From: Nocardia tenerifensis NBRC 101015
GTDB taxonomy: Bacteria > Actinomycetota > Actinomycetes > Mycobacteriales > Mycobacteriaceae
DNA length: 64,000 nucleotides
Assembly: GCF_000308715.1 (NCBI RefSeq)
Contig: NZ_BAGH01000611.1
Location: 1-64,000 of the forward strand
Reading direction: 5' to 3'
The notes under the pieces are model-generated. The model was not told where the DNA came from. It did no database searches and saw only the letters and a program-made list of their open reading frames with translations. The stretch's first letter is position 1. Each line of letters opens with the position of its first letter. The position numbers and the translations under genes are program-made. Positions 1-12,400 of the stretch are shown one piece after another.

Positions 1-150
1 CGATGGAGTCCAATAAACCAAGCTCGTCGAAGCTGCGTATGGCGGGTCGTGTCGGGTCGATCGACAGTTGATGAGCGAGTGCACAGTGTTGTCGAAGATC
101 GTGAGAACGTGTCATGAGGTGCAGAACCGACGAAGGAAGTCCGATTTGCC

Positions 151-321
151 ATGAGCGCAGAGATGGCCGAGATGGTTGCCGCGTGGCGTGCCCTCCCACT
201 CTCGGAGAAAGTCCGGCGCCGCCGAGAATCCGTCATCGACCAGGTCGTAGGAAGCATGGCAATGGAGGGTGAGCCTGTATCCGCCGAGTGGATCCGGCGC
301 GCGCGAGGTCGTGAAAGTTAG
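151..321 (+). CDS. small VbhA-like (Fic antitoxin-type) protein, possibly truncated
   Basis: This is a 56-residue ORF starting with ATG after a GAAGGAAG ribosome site. Its second half (RRRESVIDQVVGSMAMEG followed by PVSAEWIRRARG) resembles, from memory, the VbhA-type antitoxin helix pair, which normally reads as an arginine-rich helix, an MEG/IEG turn, a VS.E motif and a terminal GEL/GEI. The ending is missing here, so the protein may be cut short. No Fic gene is visible beside it, although the left window edge hides what lies upstream. It converges on the giant gene. The product is soluble with no signal peptide. Function is inferred from a short motif only. Confidence 0.4.
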   Translation: MSAEMAEMVAAWRALPLSEKVRRRRESVIDQVVGSMAMEGEPVSAEWIRRARGRES

Positions 322-450
322 GCGCTTCGCTCGATGCCCGCCCGAAACTCCTCCGCGTGTGGCCCCGTCACCTCGTAAGTAACACTCGCTGGTCCAGGAT
401 CTCCATCGGTTCGGGGTAGCCGTAGAAGCCGTGGGCAGTCAGGCGGTGTC

Positions 451-3400
451 TCAGCGTGGAACGGTCGGGTCTTGGGGGTTGTTGGGTTTGGCGCGGGTCG
501 GTGCACTCCCGTCCGTTGAAGGTGGAGTGAAGCTGGGCGGGAGTGGCACCGGGGGCCTTGGGGGTATGGGTAGGGGCACGGGTGGCCTTGGTGAAGTTTG
601 TTGCGCGGGGTCCGCTGGTTCGCGGTCTGTGGGGGCGTCGAGGTTGACGACGAGGACTGTTGCGTAATCGGTTTGGGGGCTTGGGGTTTCCGCGTGTGAG
701 TGCATGAGGCGGGTGAGTGTGTGTGCTAGGGGGTCGAGTGAGGTGGCTTGGAGGATCTGTCGATCGGTGGTCGTTGCGGTGTCCACCGGTCCGATGGCGA
801 TTGTCACGTTGCCGCGTTGTGCTCGTGGGTCCAGGTCGAATGAGAGCAATCGCGCCTCTGGGGTCGCGAGATCGGAGCGACGTTGCGCGAATGTCGCCTC
901 GAAATCTGCGACATGTAGTGCGGCGAGGGTGGTTTCGAGACTGTGTAAGCGGCGTCGGTGGGCGGCGAATCGTGCCGAGGGAGCGGCGGGGTCGCGGATC
1001 CATGCGATCTCGAGCTGAATGAACTTGCGGTTAAGAGTGTTTCGTATGGCGGCGGGGATGCCGTGGCCATTGCGCAGGCCGGGGAAGTCTGCGAGCAGGC
1101 GCGCCTGGTAACCCGGGGCCAGATCCGCGAAATGCAGGGCGTGCCACCACTCGCGGCCGTGCTGTTCCCACCATGTCGCTCGGTCGCCCTGCGTGCTCTC
1201 GGAGCGCAGTGTGTCGGGGGCGTGGGGTGGGGTGATGCGATCGTCGGGGCCGGTGGGTTCGGGGTGGACGAATATGCCTGCCTGCTGGGTCTTCGAGGTT
1301 CTGTTCGCGTTCAGTTGGTGACGCCAGTGGTTCAGCTGTGTTTGCTCCTGGAAGAACCGCTCGCGCGCGGCCCGCCTCGCCTCGCGCGCCGCCGGGTCGT
1401 CCGCGGTGGACGCGTTATCGATGTGGTGCAGCGCGGCTCCCGTGGCGGTCGCCAGGATCTGCCGGTGCGTGAGCGCGGTGCGCTGACGCTCCAGCTCGCC
1501 GATCCTGTCTCGGTGGGAGGAGTCGCTGTCTATTCGGATGAAACTGGAGTCGAGCACGAGCCCTTGGCGGCGTAGCCAATCCAGCGCGTAATCATTGTTC
1601 TCCGGTCCCGGTGGGCCTGGCAGATCGGCGTCGGTCCACTCGGTGAGCAGGCCGTCGGCCGCCTCCAGCTCACCCATGGCGGTGACGGCGCGCCCACCGA
1701 GGAACGACGCGTGCTGAATGCGACGGCTGCGCTCGGTGGCGGCGGCGTAGAGATTGCCGGACCCGTCCATCACGAACAGCACGCGGCGGGCGTAGTCCGT
1801 CAGATCGTCGAGCTTGGTGGTATCGAACCGCAATCCGTCACTGGCTCGGTACAGTCTGCCGTCCTCGCCCGGGAACAGCCGGTGCGACTCCAGTTCCGCG
1901 GCGTCCATGTAGTACACGGGCAGCGAGGAGTTCGATTCCGGATCGGTGAGCCTGGGCGCCACGGCCGCGCGGAGCAACGGAATCTGCGGCGTGGCCAGTC
2001 CGAGCCGCGACGGCGGCGGAATGCGATCGGTGGGTACCCGGCCGGTCGGCGAGGAGAGCCCGTCCCAGAGCCGCTGCGGCGGCCACACCGCGAACGGCGC
2101 GCCCGTATCGGTGACACCGATCTCGTAACCACCAGGTGCGGTATGACGCAGAAACACCGTTGCCGGCCAGGGGAACTCGCCGATCTCGTGCACGCTTCCG
2201 TCGGCATGCACGCTGACGAAGTTCACGTCGTAGGCGCGCGAGACCACCCGCAGCGCCTCGTCTCCGGCCTGTGCGTCCGGTGAACTCACTTGGGCGACGG
2301 AATCGACCATGGCCCAGTACGCGGTCGACCGCCAGCGATCGAAATCCTGCCGAACCCGCTGTTCTGCCTGCCACTCCACGTCATCGAGGTCGCCGTCCGC
2401 GCGGCTCTGGTCGACTTCCTCGCGCCGTTCGTCCTCCATCTCCAGCTCGTCGCGCAGGTGATCCGAGACGTGCTTGCGGGTGCTCGCTCTGGGGGTGCTC
2501 AGGATTCGGGCGACGGTGGCGAGTATCGAAACGCCGGTCGGCACCGGCTCCCAGCGCGACGGCATGGGCCGCGCGAGCGCTTCTCCCGTCGCCGGGGGAG
2601 GGTCGATGTGGGCGTGCTGGTCGGCGAGTGCCGGATCGGCGGTGAATTCGTCTGCGCCCCTTTCCATCTGCCGCAGCAGGTCCTCGCCGAGATAGGTGAA
2701 GGCGGGGAGTTCGGGCTGCTCCACCCGGACGGACTGCACGCCGAGGTCGAGAACCAGTTTCTGCAGTGTCTCGGCCTCGAGTTCGTACTCGCGGTCGAGG
2801 GGTGCTCCGGCGATCCCGCGGGCCACTACCCGGACGGTGTGGTCGGCGGTGACGGTGCCCGTGGTGTCGAACACGGTGTCCCTGAAGCGAATTGTCGTGC
2901 CGGGCAGGAAATTCTCCCAGCCGAGATTCTTGTGGGAATTCTCCGTTCGGTAGACCTTGAACGGCCGGATATAAGTCGGCCCCGCGTCGCGGATCCGCAC
3001 GGCGCGGGCGAGAGCTGCGGTGCGAGTGCTCGCTTGGGTCTGCGGGTCACGGATCTTGACAAACTCTTTCGCGGTGAAAATCACCCGCTGGAAGTCGTCG
3101 GCGAATCGCAGGCCCTGCGTCTCGAGGAAGGCCAGGGCGTAATCGTTCATCTGCTCGTCGGGCCAGTAGTGCCCGCTGGAGTCCACAATCCTGGTGACTA
3201 CGCCGTGTCGCGCCGAGATGGCGCCTGCGGCGGTGACGGTCCGGCCGCCGAGGAAAGACGAATGCTGGATCAGGCCATTGACTTTCCTGGCGACATACAA
3301 ATTACCGAACTCGTCCATGACGAAGATGTCCTTGCGTTCGCTGATCTCCTTCTCGTCGCGTTCGGAGTGGAAGAGCGAACCGTCGCGGGCATGGCGCAGT

Positions 3401-6400
3401 AGGCCGTCCTGGTCCACGAAGACCCGATGGGCTTCCCGCTCCGTGTCGTCCATGTAGTGGGTCGGCGTCACGCGACTCCACGCTCGAGGCAGGTGCGCGG
3501 AGTTGACCGTCTTGCCGCGGAGTTTGCGGTCCGGCACTGTTCGGTCGCGGATCCACCGCGTCCGGTTTCGCCGACCCCGCTGCACCACTGCGGGTTTCGG
3601 CGCTCGCGCGGTCACTGGACGCTGTTCCGCAAGGTAGAGTCGCCGCAGACCGGCACCCTCGAGTAGAGGTTCGGGCCCGCCCGCGAGCATCGTCGTGCGA
3701 GGCGGCGGGATCTGCTCCCTCGGCAGTGCGCCGGGCTGGGGCGGCGGGGGCAGGTCCGGCCGGACGACGGTGGCGTAATGACCGGTCGCCGTGATGCCGA
3801 CCTCGTAGCCCGCCTCCGTGCGCCGCAGGAAGAAGGTCGGCACCTCCGGGTCGTTCGTCACGGTTGTCCGCGGCTTGTCCGGGTGCACCAGTATGTAATT
3901 GAGGGAGTAGCGTTTGGCCGCCCCGGAAAGCAGGGGATCCTCGGCGTCCGGCGCGGGGTTTTTGGTGGCTTCCCTTCGCACCTCCGCGGCGTCTACTCGG
4001 AGAATGTGAGCAAAAGTCGGAATCGGATTGTCTTGATCAGTCGAGGGAATCCGGTACCAATCGATCGGCGCGGGCAGGGTGATGCGGACCTGCCGCGCCT
4101 CGTACTCGTCGAGCCGGCGAGCGAACTCCGCTCGGTCGATGATCTCCAGTGCGTTCGGTGGCAGATCACCCTCGGTGTGCGGCTCGCGGACGGCGAGATT
4201 GCCGTCCCGGCGGACCACGGCGACCCGGGGCCGGTCGCCGTCGTGGAAGTGTATCTCGGTGTCGGTGTCGAAATTGTTCTCCGTCAGAGCTTTTCGCAAT
4301 TCTGCGATTTCGAGGTTTTGCTCGGCGAAGGGATCTCGGAACGGCGGCCTGTGCACCACTGGGCTACCCGCACCGATTCCGAGATCGCCGAGGATCGCGA
4401 CGCCGTCGGCTGCGTGGTCGGCGAAGATGTGCTCGGATCCGTCCGGGGCGTAGATGATGGCGGCGATCACGCGGACGTTGCGGGTGGGGTGTTCGTCGGC
4501 CGGGTAGTGGCGTCCGGTGATCGGTTCGTAAACGCGAACCGTTCCTCGATGGTTCTCGAAAACCGAAGCGTGCGCGCCGATCCCGTGTTCATCGGCCGGA
4601 CCGTGGTAGGCGTCGACGACCAGTGCGATGGACCCGCCGCCGAGTCGACGGAGTCGGTCGACGATCTCGGAATGGCTTGTGAACGTGCGTAGTTCGGCTC
4701 CGGCGTAGTCGTTGAACTGCGCGGCGCGCATGCCGCCGAGACCGACGGAGTCCGCCGCGGGCGAGGTGATGGGCGCGGCGGGGTTTCGGGTAGCGGCGTA
4801 GCGCAGGGCCAGGGGCGCGCAGTGGGCGGCCCGCGCGCCCGTGGTCGGATCCCCCGTGTGGGTGCGCGGAGCACTGCCGTCGGTGGTGCCGGGATGGCCG
4901 ATGCGGCGGTGCTCCGTGTCGTACGGCGACTGGATGTCCGCGCCGTGGTGCTCCGCCGTGCGGTCGAAACCTCGGTCCGTAGCGCTCGGGATCGGCACAG
5001 CGACGTGCTTTTCGTCTTTCGCCGCGGGTTCGGCGAAGATCTGGTCGATGTGGTCGTGTTCGCCGGGAAGCGCGTGCCGCAGATCCGCGATCACATCGCG
5101 ACCCTCGAACAAGTGGCGATAAGCGTCTCGCACCGCCCGCAACCGTGCTTGGTCCAGCGCCGCCACCAGTTCCAGCGCGGCCTTCGGCGTGGACGCCGAC
5201 CATACCGCCCTGGCATACGCTTCCGCGTCGTCGTGAATCTCGCTGCGGCCCTTGTCGATCGGACCGGTAGACGCCGGGGCCCGCGCGCTCGGCGCACGGC
5301 TGGGAGAGCCGACGGTCGACGGCAGCAGTATCTCCGCGTGCAGTACCGGGATACGGCCGGGGCGGTGCTCGACCCTTGTCACCCGATAGTTGGTATCGCG
5401 GGGCAGGATGAGTTCGCGCTTGAAGCGGTCCCTGCCATCGCTACCGATGTAAACGCCGGTCATGCCGGGCGGCACCGTCAAGGCCACCCGGTACTTCGCC
5501 TGCTCGGGCATGTGGACGACCCGGGAGGTGAACGAGGTGGACATATAGGCGGGTTCGACCTGGCGGACGCCGATGAGCAGTTCGGGGTCACGGTCGCCCA
5601 AAGGTTTGCCGTCCGTGGCGATCAGGAAATCGACGGTGGCGAGGCTTCGCGTGATGTGCACCTTGCCGGCCAACCGCAGCCGCGCACTCGTGGCCAGGTC
5701 GAGCGAGTCGACGTGCTCTCGGAGCGTGCTCGCGTCGAGCCTGCCCGATGCGTTGGTGCCGAAATGCGCGCGGTACAACTCCTCGATATGGGCATCGCGT
5801 TCGATCTGTGCCCACCGGGCTGCGGTCTGTGGCTCGGACAGCAACCGGGTGGGCACCTCCATCTGCCGATCCATGGGCTGATAGTGCGAGGTTCCGGCGC
5901 GCCGCAGTTCTTCCTGCCGCGCCCGCCACAGCTCGGCACTCTCGGCGAGATGATCGACCCACCGCTCCAGCCCGGACACTCCGCCCCAGCGCAGCGCGAA
6001 GTTGATCAGCGCCGACTCCTCGAAGGCGAGCACCGCGTCGATCAGGTTGCCGGGTAGGTCGTCCCAGACTCGCAGGGTGTGGTGGGCGAAGTTTCCGCGG
6101 ACGCCCTCATCGTCGAAGTAGTGCACGCCCCCGACCAGGCGTCCCAGCCGGGGCGGGCCGAATGCTGCCGAGTCGATCGAATCCATGAACGACGCCTGAT
6201 CGTCGCCGCCGGGGATGTAGCGGGCGTCCTCGGGAGCGGGCTCGGACGCCATCACCTCAGCTGTGACCCGCCCACCCGCGTGTATTTCGGTGATGCGGAC
6301 GACGATGTCGCGGGGTAACAGCACCTTCGGGTGCGCGGCGTCGCCGAACAGCAGTCCATGTGTCCCGGCGGGCACGATCAACTCGACGTCGGGCCGTGTA

Positions 6401-9400
6401 GTGGACGGCGCTTCCTCGATGACCTCGGCGGCGGTGAAGGTGCGGATCAGGACCTCAGAGTTCGCCTCTCCCAACAGGATCAGTTGCTGTGGGGTAAGGC
6501 TGTCATGGGTCACCACGCGCAAGGGTGTGGTGATGGGCAGTCTCGCCGCGGTGGCCTCGTCCAGAATCTGGATCTGGGCGCGGACCTCCTCGATGCCGAA
6601 CGGTGTGCTCAGGTGGGTGGTGAAGTGGTCGTTCAACTCGGGGTATCTGCGGTGGTTGTCCACCACGCTCTGCCACTCACCGCGCGGATCGTCGGAGGCG
6701 AGAATCTCGCGCACGCCTTGCACCGCGTACGGCACGTCCTCGGTCTGCTCCAACTCGTCGAGTTTCGAGGCGAGTTCGTCGAACGCGGGCAAATCCTGAT
6801 CGGGCCACAGGATCGACATGCCTTCGTACGCATCGACGATCTCCTCCCATTCCCGGATGAAACCGTCGGGATCGGCCAAGAAGTCGTTCACCGCAACGGG
6901 TTTGGCCGCATGCCCGAGGACCGCCGCCCGCTGCTGTTCGTCCAGCTGTTGGAACCCGTTCAGCGACAGCGCGAAGCCGCGCGACGTTCGGGGATCCCGC
7001 GACGTCTCTCGATCGTGTGACGGGTGCGCGGCGGTGCCGTCGCCCTGAACGGTGCGCGTAGGCGGAAGCTCGGGGGAATTTGGTGTGGCGCTGTCTGTTA
7101 CGCGATTGCGCCGCCGAACCAGGTCGCTGACGGGGTGCGCCGGTGGGTTCGTGCGCGGCTGGATTCGGAGTGGTTGTGCCGCAGCGGATGCCGTCTCCGC
7201 ACCGGCGGCGTCGCGGCCGCGGAGCCGAGCGATGAAGTCGCGCAGGCGTTGTCGCGTACCGGCCTGCGGTGCGAGCTGGGAAGTGTTGTCGCCGGTGCGG
7301 CTCCCGCCCGATCCGTAAAGGGCGTGTGCGCCTGGACCGGTTTTCCAGAGGGCGTCGAACATCGGGATGGCGGTCGGGCCGCTGCCGGTCGGCGTGCCGT
7401 CGACTCCGTCGCGCTCGTCGCCCACGGGTTGGGTGGATAGCGTTGTGTCGCTCGGTGCGCCGATGCCGATATCGCCGAGGACCTGGGCGCCGTCGGCTGG
7501 GCTATCGCTGGTGATGCGTACGGTGCCGTCCGGGTTGTAGATGACGGCGGTGATGGCGCGGAGATCGGCGGCTGGGTGTTGGTCGAGCGGGTAGTAGTTT
7601 CCGGTGATCGTGTCGTATACCCGAACAGCTCCGTGGTCGTTCTCGAAAACCACTGCGTGCGCGCCGATTCCGTTCTCATCGGCGGGGGCGCTGTAGGCGT
7701 CGACGACGATGGCTATGGCGCCCGGGTCGCGAAGGTGGCTCACGATCTCGGCGTGGCTGCTGAATGTTCGCAGATCGGTTCCGGCGTGGCGGTTGAAATG
7801 CCCGGCGCTCATTCCGCCGAGGCCGATGGAGTCCGGCGGTGGCCAAGTAATGAGGGAATAGGGCAGTCGGTCCGCCGCATACTTCAAAGCTCGTGGCGCG
7901 CACTGCGCGGGGCTGAATGTGGGTGGCGCGGTGGGCCATGCCGCCCCGCGAACCCAGGCGGAGGACCCCTGTGCAGAGCTCTCCCCGGCCTGTGCGGTCG
8001 TTCGATCGGATGCGCGTAGGTCGGTCAGCTCTGCCTGCAGCGCGGCGATTCGGGCGAGATCCAGCTCATTCGCTTCGAGTGCTCGGGCAGCGGTGGCTTT
8101 GTGATCTCCTTGGCTGGGCTGCCCGAGCTTGTCGCCCGCGCGATAGAGCTGGTCGCGAAATGTGGACTTATTTTTGTTGAGCCGTTCTCTGGTCTCGGTG
8201 AAGGTGAAGCCGGCTTGGATATGCTCCAGCCCCATCCGTTGCGTATCGTTCAGCGTTCTGTGCTCGGGACCCTGAGGCGCGGATCGGCCGGCGCTTCCTT
8301 CAGCGCGCAGTCGAGCTACCCTGTCGGCGCTGATGATTCCCAGCTCGAGCGCCTTGGCGGCGGTGGCTCTGAAATCCGACGGATCCGGCATCGCGAGATT
8401 TCTGCCGGCCCGCGCCAAATTTCCGGTGAGTGTGGACTCATTCTTCCCCGACTGCTGCGCAGCCATGTAAGCACTCTGCCCTGCGGCGACACGCTCGACC
8501 GCGTCGATCTGGACTTCGGTCAATGGCTGCCACGGTGGTCGAAGTTCGTCGATGGATTCCTCGTCCAAATACCCTCTATCTCGAGCCAACCGGGCGGCAT
8601 CAATCCATGAACGCATCCTGAACATTCTTCTGGTGACACCACTCAGGACATTGCGGACATCCTCGTGTGAACACCCGACGGCCTCCGCGATCTGCCGCAG
8701 GGTGTATTTTGCGACATAGTGTTCGAATATTCTTCTCTGATCCGATGTCATCGGATTGGGTCGCATGGTGAAGAAGGCGCTGCCGTCCGCGCCGAGGCCG
8801 ACCTCGTACCCACCGTCGTGGGTTCGGCGCAAGAACGCGTATGAGCCCTGGCCGGCCAGTTGATGCTCGGTGATCTTCCCGTCAGGGCCGAGCACTACGA
8901 GATTCAACTTTTTCAGTCTCGCCGCGGTGACCAGGGCGGATTCCTGGTGCGCGAGACTCGATGGGTTCTGGGAAAGGTGTAGGTCCACCTCGGTCCGCAG
9001 GACTTCCGCATCGATGTCGAGGAAGTGGCCGAGAGCGTGCAGGTCCGAGTCGTGGCCGAACGGCAAGCGGTGCCACGACTCTGGCATGCGCAAGCTCGTT
9101 CGCACGTTAGAAACGCCATCGGCTGACAGTTGATCGAGAAGTTCGGATCTGGTCGAAAGTCGAATCTCCAAGGGGCCGTCGCCGTCGGAGACGAGAAGAT
9201 CGAAGGCGTCGTCTGGCCGGACCGCCGCCGTGATGATCGTGTCCCGACTGCGCCAAGTAACCGTGGTCCCGGCGAGAAGCTCGTTACGGCTCACCGCCTC
9301 TCGCAAGCCACCGGTGCCCTCGACCGGCACGACACGTTCGGTGAAATCCGCACGGAAGCCGGGCTGGACCACCGTGACCAACCCCTCCGGCGGCGATGCC

Positions 9401-12400
9401 TGTGTCAAGAATTCCCAGGTTTCGGCGGGCGATGATTCCCACTGAGCGCCGTCGGGCCACGTCATCGATCGCACGGCATCGCCGGTGAACGTGGCAGAAA
9501 CGCCTGAGCTCGCAGCGAAATCGCTGAAGTGTATCTCCGTGCCTGCGGGGAACTCGGCTTCGAAGAACGTCGTGAAGAATTCGCGAGTCGAGTACACCTC
9601 CGCGGACACGTCGGTCGAATAGTGCGATCGGCGGGGACCGACAAGGTTGGGTTGATCGGCGACGACAGGGGTGGCCGACGACGTCGGCTGTGTGGTCGTG
9701 TCGTCGGACGGTGCGCCGATGCGAATGCCGCGGGGGAAATCGGGGACCGCTTCGTCGGGGAGGCGCAGCGGACGGGTGGGTCTGCCGGTCGGGGAGTAGA
9801 GGACGGCGTGCACGGCGGCACCGCCTTGCCGGGGGACTCGATGGTCGGGGTCGGCGGCATCGTGGACGAGGATGGCGCCGCGGACATTGACCATGCGGAA
9901 GGCGTGTGCGCCTATGCCGTTCGCGCCTACGGTCGGATGCACCCCGACGACGAGTGCTTGTGCGCCGGGGCCGAGAAACTCTAGCTGCCTGGCGATTCGA
10001 TCCTCGTCGGCGTAGCCGCGGAGCTTGCCGCCTGCGGCCTGCTCGGCTTCCCGCCGCGAGTGGCCGGGCAGAGTTCGCTGACCGAGCAGTACTCGCTTCA
10101 AGCGGCCGAAGGGTGCCGTGGCCCGGTAGTTCGGCTGGATCGCGCGACTGTGGTTGTCGCGTCGGATATCGGTGAGCGCGCGCGTGAGGCAGTCGTAGGC
10201 GGGCTCGTGGCTCTGCGAGGTGAGACGCGAGCCGGTGGCGGCCACGTGGTCTACGGTGCCGTCGCCATGCGCGGGGAGCGCGGCCGCACGGGTGATGGAA
10301 GTTGTTGTGCCACCGGCGGGTCGGTGCACGAGCTGTTGGAACATAGTGCGCGGATGACGGCCGGGGGCGCGCCCGCCCGATGATTCGTGTGTTGCCGCCG
10401 TCGCCTCACTTCGGCCTCGAAGTCGAGAGACGAGACCCCACAATCGGTTCCGCGTGCGAGATCCAGCGACAACGGACTCGCGCGTCGTACCGTCTGTCGG
10501 CTCGTGCGCTGTGCTGCCGGGCTCGCGTGTCGTGCCGCCGGTCGACTCTTGTGTTGTGCGGCTGATGGACTCGTGCGTCGTGCTGTGCTCAGGCGATGTG
10601 CCGTCGCCGGGCTCGCGCGGTGCGCTCGCAGTGGGTACGGGTGACGTGCCGTTGCTGTGGTCGCGCGTCGTGCCGCCGGTAGGCACAGCCGCACCGCCGT
10701 CGGTTCCCGTGTTCGTGCCGTGCCGATCAGGCGTGAGAGTCGCTGAGTTCGCGCGAGTCTCGGGGACATCGCCGGTGCGCGGGGCACCGTTGGTGGGCTC
10801 GTGGGTTGTAGGGCCGGTGGGTACGGGCGATGTGCTGTCGGTCGGATTGTGCGTCGTGCCGCTGGCGGGCTCGCGCGTCGTGCCGATGGTGAGCTCGCGC
10901 GTCGTGTGGCTGGTGGGTGCTACCGACGTGTCGTTGCTGTGCGTGCGCGTCGTGTCACCGGTAGGCGCGGGCGCGCTGCCGTCGGATACCGTGCGCGTGC
11001 CGTGCTGGTCGGGCGTGAAAGCTGTTGTGGCGATGTGGGTCTCGGGGACATCGCCGGTACTCGGGGCGCGGTCGGTGTAGTTGTCGCGTGCCGCGGGCTC
11101 CATGCCGTGCTTCTGCGCCAGGATGCCGGGGTCGCTCTTCGACCGCCGCAGGGGGTGCGGTGGCGTATCCCAGCCCGTGCCCGACAGGTCGAATGTGTCG
11201 GGCACGTCGGCACGCCGTAGGGAGTCGGCGGACGATCGGTGCCGACCGAAGGGATTGTCTCGTTGAGCCTGCGGGCCGATGGCAGGTCGATCCGGGGCCT
11301 CGTTGGTAACCGCCGGGGGAAGCCCGTTTCGGCCGGCGGTTTCGGCCTCGTGTACCTGCGGCGTCTCCGACCGCATCTCGGTGAGAGCGGATGCACGGGT
11401 CGGCTCGTCGGTGTCAGGCTCCGTTTCGTCGTCGTTCCAACGCAGTGCGGATCGGATGTACTCCAAGCTGATCGGAGCAACCGGTTCGGTCTTGTCGTCC
11501 GTGATCTGCTCACCGTCCGACGATTCCCGGTGCGGTACACCGTAATTCGTGTCGGTGCTGTAGACCGACGCGCTGTCGGTCGGTGATTGCGGACGCGACG
11601 GCGTTCGTGGGTCGGTTTCGCTGGTGATATCGCCCGTCTGCTGTTCGGGCAGCGGTGCGGGCCGGATGGTGTCGACGGACTCGACGCTGTCTTCGGCTTT
11701 CACGGTGTCGGTGGGCTGGACGGTGTCGGTGGGCTCGACCGTGCCAGTGGGCTCGACGGTGCCGGTGGGCGCGATACCGCTGGTGTGCTCGACATTGCCT
11801 GTGGGAGAGGAGGTTCGGACGATGCCCGCAGGTGGAGCCCGTGTCGCGTCACTACGGTCGCTCTGGCGGGTCGTGTCATCGTGCGATGCCGCGCCGACCT
11901 GCTCGTGCACAACGGCGTCGAGCATTTCTTCCTGCGATACAGCTTCGGTGAGCTGCTCTTCATGCGACGGGCGCTGCTCACTCGTATCCGGCTCATCCTG
12001 CGTCCGTGGCTCTGTATCCGCATTCTTCTGGTCCATAGGAGCCTGTTCGTCGTCGGGAAGCGCCGCGCCCTCGGCGGGGTCCACAGGCCGCACGCTGCCG
12101 TCGGGCGCGGTGACCGTGATGGTGGGCAGCGGAAGGGATCCATCCATCACAACTTTCGAATCGCCCTGTGCGAGAGATGTTTCCGGCGCGGTAAAGGCGT
12201 GAGGTTCGCTCGGCACGGCGAGGTAGAAGTGATTGCCGATAGTCAACGCCGTGGCGCTCGGCGTTTCGGTGGTCTCCGCACCGAGTATCACCGGACGGGT
12301 CCGGTACTCATTGTTGTTCAGCGCCAGATAGATTCCGCGCCGCCGGAGTACGGCGGAGGCCGCCTGCGGCATCAGATGGCTGATCGCGTTCCGCCAGACC

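Noticed and set aside
1..117. Frame open from the left window edge on the plus strand
   Set aside because: About 38 codons with no motif; it cannot be told from chance at the edge.
318..450. Possible remnant downstream of the giant gene on the minus strand (frames giving GFYGYPEPMEILDQ and SVTYEVTGPHAEEFRAGIERSA)
   Set aside because: It looks faintly protein-like in two frames, but is too short and has no start or family match, so I do not call a pseudogene.
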